In this document: piece after piece, positions 16,455-25,496 of the stretch
How positions within the stretch are numbered: the stretch's first letter is position 1
Layout of the letters: each line of letters begins with the position of its first letter
Assembly: GCA_965227445.1 (NCBI GenBank)
Contig: OZ245751.1
Location: 6,386,001 to 6,450,000, forward strand
Direction: 5' to 3'
DNA: 64,000 nt
Origin: DT-110 sp030148525
GTDB lineage: Bacteria; Bacteroidota; Bacteroidia; Chitinophagales; Saprospiraceae
Notes under the pieces: model-generated
What the model was told of the DNA's origin: nothing
The model's input: only the letters and a program-made list of their open reading frames with translations
Databases searched by the model: none
Position numbers and translations under genes: made by a program

Positions 16455-17657
16455 GTGAATTCTCATCTTCTACGCGCAATGTGCCTAAGCAAAATTCGTA
16501 TTGAACCTGCTGTTAAAATGCAGCAAGATCTTCATCCAAGAAGAGAGTTGGTAATGCGTTATTTACGAACGCTAAGCCCCCTGGCAGAAATTCCACTAAA
16601 ACTGAATACTAGTTTTGAATGGTACTTAGATGGAAATATAGCACCCCAAACAAAGACCGGGAAAGCATATGAGGAACTGAAAGCCTCGGGCATCAATATT
16701 CGCTCAATATGGCACAGAAATCCTGATTCATTAAGTCTAGTAGACAAAGCGCTTAGAATTATTTTTCGACTTCCATTGGTTTTAGGTCTCATTATTCACC
16801 GTAGAAAAACTATCAAAAAATTAGATTTAGCAGGAATACAAGTTCTTATTGGTTACGCAGCATATAAGCGCTTTTTTAAGTTTTATCCGAGACTGAAACC
16901 GATCATTATTAGCGATATCAGTCCATTCCTCCACATGCAATGGGCAGGTGCCTTAGCAGCTGGTAATGAAGTGATGTGGTGGCAAGATGATTACCATCAC
17001 TATAAAGGTTTTTCAAAAGAGAATTACTTGCCTTACCCATGCCATTATGCAGTGGTGTTGAGCGAAGATGGTCTAAAGACGGCTAAAGAGAAATGCGTAG
17101 AAAAAAAAATTTTTCAACGGAAAAGAACCTTGGTCAAACCCTTAAGGTCAATACCAGAGAATCCCAAAGTAGGGTTCGCGTCCAATGTGCTTTTCCTGGC
17201 AGACGAAAAGCAACTAAAGTACATCGATAAAATACGTCATAAACTGGGAGCAACTTACATCTATTGCCGGTTACATCCCAATTCCAAGCTTCATGGTAGA
17301 ACCGATCACCCCAACTGGCTAAACTTTGCAGCAAAGGAAGAAACGATAGAAGAATTTGCGAATGAAATAGACTTGGTAATTGTGGGCAATTCAGCGGTGC
17401 AGTTGAAATTGTTATGCTTGGGAATCCCTGTGGTTCATGTAGAGGGATTTGATGGATTTGGATTTGATTTGTATAAATACTGTAAGCTAGGTTTCAGTTA
17501 CGGAGCGAAAAACTTGAATGCATTGGACATAACGGACATCCAAGCTTTTTATAACGATCGGTCTTTTGTCCCTAAGATTTATAACTATGTGAACGTAACG
17601 GTGGACCTGCCTTCACTTGAAGAATTAACTAAACATATAAAGTGGGGTATCAATTGA
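16455..17657 (+). CDS. Putative GT-B-fold glycosyltransferase (pseudaminyltransferase candidate)
   Basis: 400 residues, not firmly recognised. The C-terminal half has features of CMP-sugar or capsule-type GT-B transferases: YIYCRLHPNSK (an HP motif as in bacterial sialyl- and polysialyltransferases), DLVIVGNSAVQLKLLCLGIPVVHVEG (a typical nucleotide-site S/T-G helix) and FGFDLYKY. Because it follows pseI directly (8-bp gap), a role in adding pseudaminic acid is plausible but unproven. Start is GTG 16455; base composition turns AT-rich from here on. Confidence 0.5.
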   Translation: MNSHLLRAMCLSKIRIEPAVKMQQDLHPRRELVMRYLRTLSPLAEIPLKLNTSFEWYLDGNIAPQTKTGKAYEELKASGINIRSIWHRNPDSLSLVDKALRIIFRLPLVLGLIIHRRKTIKKLDLAGIQVLIGYAAYKRFFKFYPRLKPIIISDISPFLHMQWAGALAAGNEVMWWQDDYHHYKGFSKENYLPYPCHYAVVLSEDGLKTAKEKCVEKKIFQRKRTLVKPLRSIPENPKVGFASNVLFLADEKQLKYIDKIRHKLGATYIYCRLHPNSKLHGRTDHPNWLNFAAKEETIEEFANEIDLVIVGNSAVQLKLLCLGIPVVHVEGFDGFGFDLYKYCKLGFSYGAKNLNALDITDIQAFYNDRSFVPKIYNYVNVTVDLPSLEELTKHIKWGIN

Positions 17658-18520
17658 AATCTATTTTAGTCCGGTATCGCAATTTACTCATCTATCAATA
17701 TTACCGAATTAAGGCGATGTTGAGTAGTAAGGCTATCCCAGTTGATTCCAATGCTGATTTTGTTGTCTCCATTGCCAGCTATCCCAAACGCGATCCATTA
17801 CTACCCGCTGTCTTTCAAGCATTGTCTAGACAAACCACCTTGCCTCTGAAATGGATTTTAGTCCTCTCACAGGAAGATTACCCAGATGGGTTGCCAAAAT
17901 ATCTAGAGAAGTTGCAGTCCAGAGGTGTTGAGATATTATGGGTAGAAAATAATCCTTATGCTGTAAAAAAACTCATCCCAGTCATAGAGGAATACCCAGA
18001 ACTAGCCATTATAACATTAGATGATGATATCATCTATCACCGATCCTTACTGAAAGGCTTAGTTAAAAAATCCAGAAATAATCCAGAAGCAATAATTGGT
18101 TACGTAGGAAAAGCTATGTTTCAAAGAAACGGCCAATTAGGCATGTATTACCGCGAACCCAAACCTGCCGACGCAAAAACGAATTCTGATCAGGTGTACT
18201 TGATCGGTTGGGGAGGAATATACTATCCACCTGGTAGTCTTCATGAAAAAGTCCTTGATATGAAAGCGGTGCACAAAATTGTGCCGGGTAGAGGCTCCGA
18301 TATTTGGTTTTGGGCAGCGGCCCATGCCAAAGACACCAGACAACTTTGTTTAGGAGTTCCTTCCAATTATAATCTGGGAATACCGATCCCACAAGACGAG
18401 AATACCAAACCAAAGGATCAACCAAGGCAAGATGTGGTTTTAAAGCGTTTTCAAAAAGCTGTTGATTACTTTGAAATAAGAAAAAAGTTGTTGGAGGTTT
18501 TACCGGAGAAGGAATCATAG
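17654..18520 (+). CDS. Putative GT-A-like glycosyltransferase
   Basis: About 288 residues. SIASYPKRDPLLPAVFQALSRQT and WILVLSQEDYPDGLP resemble the start of family 2-type transferases, and LAIITLDDDIIYHRSLL holds a DDD metal-binding motif. Later IGWGGIYYPPGSL and GRGSDIWFWAAAHAKD give a likely acceptor/acid region (a D after GS). TTG 17654 overlaps the preceding stop by 4 bp and starts at MKSILVRYRN; GTG 17642 is an alternative start. Substrate unknown. Confidence 0.6.
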   Translation: MKSILVRYRNLLIYQYYRIKAMLSSKAIPVDSNADFVVSIASYPKRDPLLPAVFQALSRQTTLPLKWILVLSQEDYPDGLPKYLEKLQSRGVEILWVENNPYAVKKLIPVIEEYPELAIITLDDDIIYHRSLLKGLVKKSRNNPEAIIGYVGKAMFQRNGQLGMYYREPKPADAKTNSDQVYLIGWGGIYYPPGSLHEKVLDMKAVHKIVPGRGSDIWFWAAAHAKDTRQLCLGVPSNYNLGIPIPQDENTKPKDQPRQDVVLKRFQKAVDYFEIRKKLLEVLPEKES

Positions 18521-19828
18521 GTGAAAAAAAATAAAACTACAATAGGTGACTATTTTCTTTTAACTTTACTATCGCCAGCAGTTAGCTTAATTGCTTTGCT
18601 GCGAAGTGGTAACTCACGGATCGTCGTGCCAGTGGGTACTTTTGTAATGACTATCCTCGGAAGTATTTATATATACTTACCTGGGTCAGATGGAGAAACC
18701 CACCGCAGTAAAGTAGAGTCTGCGTATTTAGACATGGGATTTGCAGATTTCTTAACTACGTTTTTTCAGCTTTTTATACTTAATAACGAGAATGCACCGC
18801 GCGGAATTTCAGATCCTTACCTTCATTTGCTTGGATATCTTTCTGGCGGCATTTTTGGGGTTCCCGAGTTACTGCATGTCTTTGCTGCTTTTGTCTATGG
18901 TCTTATTTATTTTAATATTATAAGAATTTTATTTGAACGAATTACCTTTCCTAAGGGTACCTCCTTCATAATTATACTATTTGGGATTTTTTTTATAAAC
19001 AGAGGTATTACCGGTTTTAATGCGATTCGATGGTGGACAGCATTATGGTTGATGCTGTATGGTTTCCTAGCCTATTGGCATTACGGAAAACCAAAGTTTT
19101 TAATATTTAGCTTCTTAGCTGTATATATTCACTTTTCCTTTATTGCCTTTATTTTTCCAACGCTGGGTGCTATTTTGCTTTACAAATATCCAAAACTAAT
19201 TCTGCTTATATGGTTGATAAGTTTTTTTTTAGGAGCCAGTTACAGTCTTATCAAACCTTACTTACCTGCTTTAGAGGTGATAGAACAAAAACAACGATTT
19301 ACTTTGGATGAAGAGCAGCTGAAAATGTCTGAAGAAGCTAGAGACAATACCCCTAAGAAAAACACTAGATTCTATGCTGCAATTGGTGAATATAGTTTTA
19401 AGAGGTATAGTATTCCCTTATTGATTATTTTCATGTTCTGGCTGCTAAAGAGTATTTCTGGTTTTAATAGAACACTGATAACTCAACTTTTTGCAGCAGG
19501 CGTACTATTGTATGCCTTTGGGAACTTTATGGAGTTTTCCCCCGCTGTATCGGGACGTGCGAAAGCTGGGGCAGCGCCTTTTATCATGTTAGCAGGATTG
19601 TTGAGTTTGTCTTCCATCCATAATAATAATGTTAACTTTTATCGAAGCTATAAGTTTCGGTCGCCAATGTATTTGTTTTTCATTAGTGCCATACCATTGG
19701 TCTTATATCACTTGTCCTACACTTTGAATATGTTGAGTGCATTTACCCTAATGTTACCCGGAGCATCATGGTTATTAGGGGCTGATGATTTTAGTTTGAG
19801 GGATTTTTTAGCAATGTTTATCACTTAG
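18521..19828 (+). CDS. EpsG/Wzy-like polysaccharide polymerase
   Basis: 435 residues with around ten hydrophobic helices, starting at residue 11 and spread to the C-terminus. The loop after helix 2 contains LPGSDGETHRSKVE, a form of the SDxxxH-type segment seen in EpsG-family membrane proteins. EpsG/Wzy proteins polymerise undecaprenyl-linked repeat units in the periplasm. This is the only polymerase candidate in the locus. GTG start immediately after the TAG of the previous gene; low GC. Confidence 0.7.
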   Translation: MKKNKTTIGDYFLLTLLSPAVSLIALLRSGNSRIVVPVGTFVMTILGSIYIYLPGSDGETHRSKVESAYLDMGFADFLTTFFQLFILNNENAPRGISDPYLHLLGYLSGGIFGVPELLHVFAAFVYGLIYFNIIRILFERITFPKGTSFIIILFGIFFINRGITGFNAIRWWTALWLMLYGFLAYWHYGKPKFLIFSFLAVYIHFSFIAFIFPTLGAILLYKYPKLILLIWLISFFLGASYSLIKPYLPALEVIEQKQRFTLDEEQLKMSEEARDNTPKKNTRFYAAIGEYSFKRYSIPLLIIFMFWLLKSISGFNRTLITQLFAAGVLLYAFGNFMEFSPAVSGRAKAGAAPFIMLAGLLSLSSIHNNNVNFYRSYKFRSPMYLFFISAIPLVLYHLSYTLNMLSAFTLMLPGASWLLGADDFSLRDFLAMFIT

Positions 19829-19832
19829 AGTG

Positions 19833-19863
19833 TTTGCGAGAGTAGTTCTTTCGTTTAAATTTC
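19833..19863 (+). promoter_or_regulatory. Candidate Bacteroidota promoter for the MBOAT-SGNH genes
   Basis: TTTG at 19833-19836, a 19-bp spacer, then TAAATTTC at 19856-19863, close to the Bacteroidota consensus TTTG-N19-21-TAnnTTTG. It sits in the only gap (79 bp) in this stretch and would give a leader of about 38 nt before the ATG at 19908. Confidence 0.45.
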
Positions 19864-19907
19864 TGATCTATTGTCTCAGCTTCACCTTTAATTATTAATA
19901 GGCGTAG

Positions 19908-21365
19908 ATGCTTTTTCATACACTCGAGTTTTTATATTTTTTTATATTTTTTTTTGTGCTTTATTGGTTTCTTTTCAAACAGAGCCTTAAAGCGCAAAAT
20001 ATACTCATACTTGTTGCTAGCTATATCTTTTATGGATGGTGGGATTGGCGGTTCTTAGCTTTAATAGCTTTCAGTACGGTAGTAGATTACCTTGTTGGCT
20101 TAAAAATTTCGAAAACTTCTACAAAACGGAATCGTAAATTTTTCTTGTGGATAAGCATTATCGGCAATATAGGCATCCTTGGGTTTTTCAAGTACTTCAA
20201 CTTTTTTGCTGAGAATTTCGCTTTGCTACTTAACTCAATTGGTTTTGATGCACATCAAACAACTCTTGATATTATTTTACCGGTAGGTATCAGCTTTTAT
20301 ACTTTTCAAACATTGAGTTATACCATTGATATCTACCGTGAAAAAATAAAGCCAACTTCTGATTTTATTTCATTTGCTGCTTTTGTTAGTTTTTTTCCGC
20401 AGTTAGTCGCAGGGCCTATTGAACGGGCTAGTCATTTGTTACCGCAGTTTTGTCGTAAACGTAAATTTGATTATGACTTGGCGGTAGATGGAAGTAAGCA
20501 AGTTTTATGGGGCTTGTTCAGTAAGGTGGTTATAGCAGATAAGAGCGGGGAAATCGCTAATTTGATCTTTAATAACTCATCCGAATTACATGGTTCTTCG
20601 TTGATTTTAGGCGCTATTTTCTTCTCATTTCAGATATATGGTGATTTCGCCGGCTACTCTCATATTGCTATCGGTGTTTCCAGACTTCTCGGGTTTGATT
20701 TAATGCAGAACTTTGCCTTTCCATACTTTTCCAGGGACATCGCTGAATTTTGGAGACGCTGGCATATTTCGCTTTCCACTTGGTTTAGAGATTATCTTTA
20801 TATTCCACTAGGAGGAAGTAGAGGAGGGACAAGTCTAAAAGTGCGTAATACGTTTGTTATATTCTTGGTTAGTGGCTTTTGGCATGGCGCCAATTGGACC
20901 TTTATTTTTTGGGGATTTTTGAATGCCCTCTATTTTTTGCCACTCTTGTTAACCAATAAAAATAGAACAAACACGGATACAGTTAGCGCAAAATGGTTTT
21001 TTCCTAGTTTTGTTGATTTCAGTAAGATTATTGGTACTTTTTTATTGACCTGCTTTGCGTGGATTTTTTTCCGTGCGGAAAATATAGGACATGCTTTACA
21101 GTATATTACGGGTATTTTTAATAATACCTTTAGTCTTGATCCCTTTTTCAATACGGTTACATGGGGGGATATTTTATTCACCCTTGCGCTTATTTCGTTC
21201 TTTTTAATATCAGAATGGTATGGCCGTCATGGACAGTTTGGTATCCAGCGACTTTTTAGGAATAACATAAGAATTGTGCGCTGGTCCTATTATTCTGTCC
21301 TCATATTTCTTATCATGATCTATTATCAGGTTGATCGCAGTCCATTCATATACTTCCAATTTTAG
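19908..21365 (+). CDS. MBOAT-family membrane O-acyltransferase (AlgI-like)
   Basis: 485 residues with about ten membrane helices. Motifs of the AlgI/DltB group: SYIFYGWWDWRFLALI, GISFYTFQTLSYTID, FFPQLVAGPIERAS, RRWHISLSTWFRDYLYIPLGG and the catalytic-His segment SGFWHGANWTFIFWG. It moves acyl groups (usually acetyl) across the membrane for O-acylation of a polysaccharide. The next gene, 3 bp on, encodes an SGNH-like partner that would complete transfer in the periplasm, as AlgI works with AlgJ/AlgX. Confidence 0.93.
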   Translation: MLFHTLEFLYFFIFFFVLYWFLFKQSLKAQNILILVASYIFYGWWDWRFLALIAFSTVVDYLVGLKISKTSTKRNRKFFLWISIIGNIGILGFFKYFNFFAENFALLLNSIGFDAHQTTLDIILPVGISFYTFQTLSYTIDIYREKIKPTSDFISFAAFVSFFPQLVAGPIERASHLLPQFCRKRKFDYDLAVDGSKQVLWGLFSKVVIADKSGEIANLIFNNSSELHGSSLILGAIFFSFQIYGDFAGYSHIAIGVSRLLGFDLMQNFAFPYFSRDIAEFWRRWHISLSTWFRDYLYIPLGGSRGGTSLKVRNTFVIFLVSGFWHGANWTFIFWGFLNALYFLPLLLTNKNRTNTDTVSAKWFFPSFVDFSKIIGTFLLTCFAWIFFRAENIGHALQYITGIFNNTFSLDPFFNTVTWGDILFTLALISFFLISEWYGRHGQFGIQRLFRNNIRIVRWSYYSVLIFLIMIYYQVDRSPFIYFQF

Positions 21366-21368
21366 AGA

Positions 21369-22325
21369 ATGAAAGGGTATTTTATTAAAGTCTTTCAATT
21401 TTCTCTTTTATCAGGTGGACTATATGTTATCGGAATTTTAATATGGGGTTCAATTCCGTATTCTTATATCGGCTCCAACTTTTTATATAGGCAGGGTTCT
21501 TACGGTCATTTGAATACCAGGGTAAAAGAGATACCCAAATACGGTGATGTGGATATCCTTTTCGTTGGTAGTTCAAGGGTTTACAGAGGATTTGATCCAC
21601 GTATTTTTGAACGCCAAGGGTTGAAAGTTTTTGTTTTAGGCTCCAGCAGTCAAACACCATTACAATCTTACGTTTTATTGAAACGATATTTGGGTCATTT
21701 AAATCCAAAATTAATTGTATTTGACTTGCTACCAAGTTCTTTTGCCATCAAAGGCATCGAATCGACGCTAGATTTGTTAGCAAATGATCAGATTGACAAA
21801 TCAAGTCTTGAAATGGCACTTGAACAAAATGATTTAATGGTTTGGAATACATTGATTTATGCGTCAATTATGGATGCAATTGGAAAGCACGATGACTTTG
21901 AAGAGCCTATACATAAACCCAAAGATCACGATACTTATATCTCAGGGGGCTTTGTACAAAAAGATTCGAATTTTCAAAAGGAAGTCGAAGTATGTGAGGA
22001 AGAGAAGTCAATGAAGTGGCATGAACCACTCGATGTCCAATTAAAATATTTCGGAAAAATGATTTCCTTAATAGATGATAACAAGCAGGATTTACTATTT
22101 GTAAACATGCCCATAGCGCATTTCCATTGTTTCAATAATAATGATGTGTTAGAAAGACATATTCCTGAATCAATCCCTTACCTTGATTTTAATCGACTAG
22201 TACAATTTCAAGAATCAACAGATTTTTATGATGAATACCACTTGAATGAAAATGGCGTTCAGAAGCTTGACTCATTTTTATTAAATAACTCTTCATTTCT
22301 TTCAAACCTTACGTTTGAAAAGTAG
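21369..22325 (+). CDS. SGNH-like acyltransfer partner of the MBOAT protein
   Basis: 318 residues. One N-terminal membrane helix (about 8-28), then an SGNH-hydrolase-like domain: VDILFVGSSRVYRGFDP (GSS with nucleophile Ser), QTPLQSYVLLKRYLG, and DFYDEYHLNENGVQ near the C-terminus, matching the D-x-x-H pair. The arrangement matches AlgJ/DltD-type proteins that accept an acyl group from an MBOAT partner. Very low sequence conservation, so the family call rests on motif order, membrane anchor and gene pairing. Confidence 0.65.
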   Translation: MKGYFIKVFQFSLLSGGLYVIGILIWGSIPYSYIGSNFLYRQGSYGHLNTRVKEIPKYGDVDILFVGSSRVYRGFDPRIFERQGLKVFVLGSSSQTPLQSYVLLKRYLGHLNPKLIVFDLLPSSFAIKGIESTLDLLANDQIDKSSLEMALEQNDLMVWNTLIYASIMDAIGKHDDFEEPIHKPKDHDTYISGGFVQKDSNFQKEVEVCEEEKSMKWHEPLDVQLKYFGKMISLIDDNKQDLLFVNMPIAHFHCFNNNDVLERHIPESIPYLDFNRLVQFQESTDFYDEYHLNENGVQKLDSFLLNNSSFLSNLTFEK

Positions 22326-22331
22326 CCATTC

Positions 22332-23495
22332 ATGAATATTTTATTCTATATCGATTTCCCCTTGAAACTCCACACAGGTGGGGTGCAAAGGTCTACCCAC
22401 AAGATGGCGCTGCTATTTAAGAAAAAAGGTCATAAGTGCTTTGTACTGACAAGAGAAAAAAAAGAGAAGGTAAGAGTAGTAGATGGATTGTACGTAATCA
22501 GCATTAATGATATTGGTGATTCTGTAAGTGTTCAGTCGTATAAGAAATATTTGGAGGAATACAATATAGATGTGGTCATTAACCAAATGGGGTCGGATTT
22601 ATACGTAACCAATTTTCTTTTTAAGCATAAGAGTGATAAGGTTCGTTTGTTGAGTACTTTGCGTATGAACCCTAAAAATTTCGCGGATAACCTTCAAGAT
22701 ATTTTAGAAGTTGAATTGCAAAAAAGGCGAATTAGGTTCTTGAATATTGGCTTGATAAGACAATTGGTTTTGGGTTATCATCGGTTAAAAAATTCTTACA
22801 TATTAAAGACAATAATCAAAAAGTCAGATTACTTTATTTTGTTGAATAAAAATTTCATACCTGAGCTAAAATATTTCGGCATTGACACTCAAAAGTATGC
22901 GAATAAGTTAATAGCCATTCCTAATCTGTTTTCACCTGTAGGAAAGCAGGGCAGTAAAAAGGAGTACATTATTCTTTACGTAGGTCGCTTAAATCGCAAG
23001 CAAAAGCGTACTGATTTGTTGATGCAAATATGGAAAGAGCTCCATGCTAGATTATCAAATTGGAAGTTTATAGTTATTGGCGATGGTGATGATAAAGCCT
23101 GGATGCAATCCTATGCAGAACAACACAAACTAAATAGAGTCAAATTTCTAGGGTTTCAAGACCCTAAACCCTACTATAAGAAAGCGAAAATATTATCATT
23201 TACATCCGCCTATGAAGGTTTTGGAAATGTCTTGGTGGAAGCACAGCAATATGGCGTTGTCCCAGTTATGTTTAATTCTTACAGTGCTGGATCTGATATT
23301 GTTTTAGATGACATTTCTGGCTTTCAAATAGCCCCCTTTAATTGTGATGAGTTTGTACATAAAACTAATCTTGTGGCAACGGATGAGCATCTTTTTGAAA
23401 GATTGTCAACAGGAGCAATAAAGCAGGCTGAAAACTTTGAGGAAGAGAAGGTTTTCAGTCTTTGGGAAGAAATAATAAGCTCAAATAAAATTTAG
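22332..23495 (+). CDS. Family 4-type glycosyltransferase
   Basis: 387 residues of the GT-B fold. FYIDFPLKLHTGGVQRSTHKM is the N-terminal glycine loop; ILYVGRLNRKQKRTDLLMQ begins the C-terminal domain; FTSAYEGFGNVLVEAQQYG is the E-x7-E nucleotide-sugar motif. Cytoplasmic retaining transferase, donor unknown. Strongly AT-rich like its neighbours. Confidence 0.88.
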   Translation: MNILFYIDFPLKLHTGGVQRSTHKMALLFKKKGHKCFVLTREKKEKVRVVDGLYVISINDIGDSVSVQSYKKYLEEYNIDVVINQMGSDLYVTNFLFKHKSDKVRLLSTLRMNPKNFADNLQDILEVELQKRRIRFLNIGLIRQLVLGYHRLKNSYILKTIIKKSDYFILLNKNFIPELKYFGIDTQKYANKLIAIPNLFSPVGKQGSKKEYIILYVGRLNRKQKRTDLLMQIWKELHARLSNWKFIVIGDGDDKAWMQSYAEQHKLNRVKFLGFQDPKPYYKKAKILSFTSAYEGFGNVLVEAQQYGVVPVMFNSYSAGSDIVLDDISGFQIAPFNCDEFVHKTNLVATDEHLFERLSTGAIKQAENFEEEKVFSLWEEIISSNKI

Positions 23496-23508
23496 TAGAT
23501 AGGATAGT

Positions 23509-24201
23509 ATGTTCTATAGTGAAAGACATAAGCTTCTTGTTATTGGTATACCGAAAACAGGGACAGTATCAGTCGAAAAGGCTCTAATGAATCAACTGGA
23601 TAGCGATGGTATTTGCCATGGTATTCATATTAGAGATAAAGTTTATCGAGCCGAGTGGTTTAAACAGGGAATGATAAACCATGCTAGAGCGAGAGAATTC
23701 AAAGAGATACTTGGGGGTGAATACGAAAAACTGGTTACCATTGCCTTTCTGCGCAATCCATATTCCAAATTAGTATCGATTTATTTTTTTACCAAAAGCC
23801 TAAAACTATTCGCCATTCCAAAAGGGAAAAAAAAGGTGTCGTCGAGAGCCCTTCGTTATACTTTAAGTGTTTTATTAGCAAGAGTGCTACCTTTTAGGTT
23901 TTGGATGAATTTTTACCCGTACCGATCATCTACTTCTTACATTAGAGATTATGATGGAAAGTTAATTGTTGATTATATTGGTCGTACTGAAAACATGGAA
24001 GAAGATCTTAATAAGTTTTTGAAGAAAGAATTAATTATAAATGAAGACAGGTGCATAACACTTTCAAGGGCAAATCAGTCAAGGCATAGGCATTGGAGTG
24101 ATTATTATAAGAATCCTTCTATCAGGTCTAAAGCTACGGTTAAAATGAAGCAAGACATAGAGGAGTATGAAGCCTTTTTTGAGTCAATTAGTTTTGATTA
24201 A
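23509..24201 (+). CDS. Sulfotransferase (Sulfotransfer_2/HNK-1-like)
   Basis: 230 residues. IGIPKTGTVSVEKAL at residues 13-27 is the 5'-phosphosulfate-binding loop (PKTGT), and AFLRNPYSKLVSIYFF is the 3'-phosphate-binding motif of PAPS-dependent sulfotransferases. It would sulfate a sugar or glycan precursor in the cytoplasm. No PAPS synthesis genes lie in the window. The presence of the gene suggests that the glycan is sulfated, which is uncommon outside marine or symbiotic bacteria. Confidence 0.85.
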   Translation: MFYSERHKLLVIGIPKTGTVSVEKALMNQLDSDGICHGIHIRDKVYRAEWFKQGMINHARAREFKEILGGEYEKLVTIAFLRNPYSKLVSIYFFTKSLKLFAIPKGKKKVSSRALRYTLSVLLARVLPFRFWMNFYPYRSSTSYIRDYDGKLIVDYIGRTENMEEDLNKFLKKELIINEDRCITLSRANQSRHRHWSDYYKNPSIRSKATVKMKQDIEEYEAFFESISFD

Positions 24202-24388
24202 AATTGGACGAGAGTAATAGCCATTAATAGGGAATAGGGAAGTAACTTGATAGGGCGTTAATTATGACCTAAAATTATTATTAAATAATATAAATTAAAC
24301 CACGGAAGTTTAATTTTTTTCAGCAATATTCCACGCATATGGTTTACCATTAATTCCTGAATTTTATCTTAATCATTTCGAGAGAAAG

Positions 24389-25492
24389 ATGTATCAAGTT
24401 TTAAAAAATTTTATCGGGGGATTAAAAACTAACCTCATTGGCGCTAAAAGGGTAAATCACAAGCTAGTTATAATTGAGTCTGATGATTGGGGCGCAATAA
24501 GGATACCTTCAAAAGATGCTTTAGAAACCTTTGCTAGAAATGACTTTGAGTTAAAAAAAAGTGTTTACAAGGTTGATGCCTTAGCCTCTGCTCTTGACTT
24601 GAATAAATTGTTTGACTTGTTGTCATGTCACCGAAATTCAAGAGGCAAGCATCCGGTTATCACAGCCAATGCTATTATGGCCAACCCTGACTTTGAAAAG
24701 ATCAAAGCTTCAGGTTTTAAGGTATACCACTATACACCCTTTACTCATACTTTTCAACAGTATCCGGAACATAAAGACAACTTTGCCATTTGGCGTGAAG
24801 CAGAAAAAGAAGGTCTTTTCATCCCTGAGTACCATGGTAGAGAACATTTGAATGTTAATCGATGGATTAAAAAACTACAGGCGGGCGATAACCGGCTTCA
24901 TTTTTCTTTCGATTGGAAATCTACCTACTCTGGCAGGGAAGATTACGCTTTTATGGAAGCTTACGACTGGGACACTCCCCAGGAAGTCGCTCAACATAAG
25001 CAGATTCTCAAGGAAGGTGTCAAAATTTTTGAATCAACCTTTGGTAGAAGACCAAATTCATTCATTGCTCCTTGCTACAACTGGGATCCCGAACTGGAAA
25101 ATACCATCAGTGATTTAGGTATTCAATGGATACAAGGCATTAGTTCGCAATTGGCCCCAACCGGGCAGTTAAATAATTATAACTCCATTAAACATCATTT
25201 TGGCGAAGAGAATGGCTTCGGGTCGAGGTATAATATTCGAAATGTATTTTTTGAGCCAGTGAACAATCCAGATATTGACTGGACAGATCGCGCGATGGCC
25301 CGTATAAACGTTGCTTTTCTAATGAAGAAACCTGCAGTCATCAGCACCCACCGTGTCAATTATGTGGGGTTCATAGATGAGCGAAACCGTGATAACGGAT
25401 TAAAACATTTAGATCGATTACTGAAAGCCATCCTGCGCAGATGGCCTGAAGTAGAATTCATAACTACATCTCAACTCTCCAACTACGTATAA
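24389..25492 (+). CDS. NodB-like carbohydrate deacetylase-fold protein, paralogue 1
   Basis: 367 residues. I do not recognise a named family, but the order of motifs matches polysaccharide deacetylases (CE4): VIIESDDWGAIR near residue 29 (metal Asp pair), PEYHGREHLN near 150 (His pair), NSFIAPCYNWDP near 227 (R-x-P-type motif) and PAVISTHRVNYVG near 322 (catalytic His). It shares this plan and much sequence with the product of the gene at 31974. It is upstream of a CapA/AsnB/ATP-grasp trio. Deacetylation of an N-acetyl sugar is a fair guess; no signal peptide is visible, so it would act in the cytoplasm. Confidence 0.6.
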   Translation: MYQVLKNFIGGLKTNLIGAKRVNHKLVIIESDDWGAIRIPSKDALETFARNDFELKKSVYKVDALASALDLNKLFDLLSCHRNSRGKHPVITANAIMANPDFEKIKASGFKVYHYTPFTHTFQQYPEHKDNFAIWREAEKEGLFIPEYHGREHLNVNRWIKKLQAGDNRLHFSFDWKSTYSGREDYAFMEAYDWDTPQEVAQHKQILKEGVKIFESTFGRRPNSFIAPCYNWDPELENTISDLGIQWIQGISSQLAPTGQLNNYNSIKHHFGEENGFGSRYNIRNVFFEPVNNPDIDWTDRAMARINVAFLMKKPAVISTHRVNYVGFIDERNRDNGLKHLDRLLKAILRRWPEVEFITTSQLSNYV

Positions 25493-25496
25493 GTTA

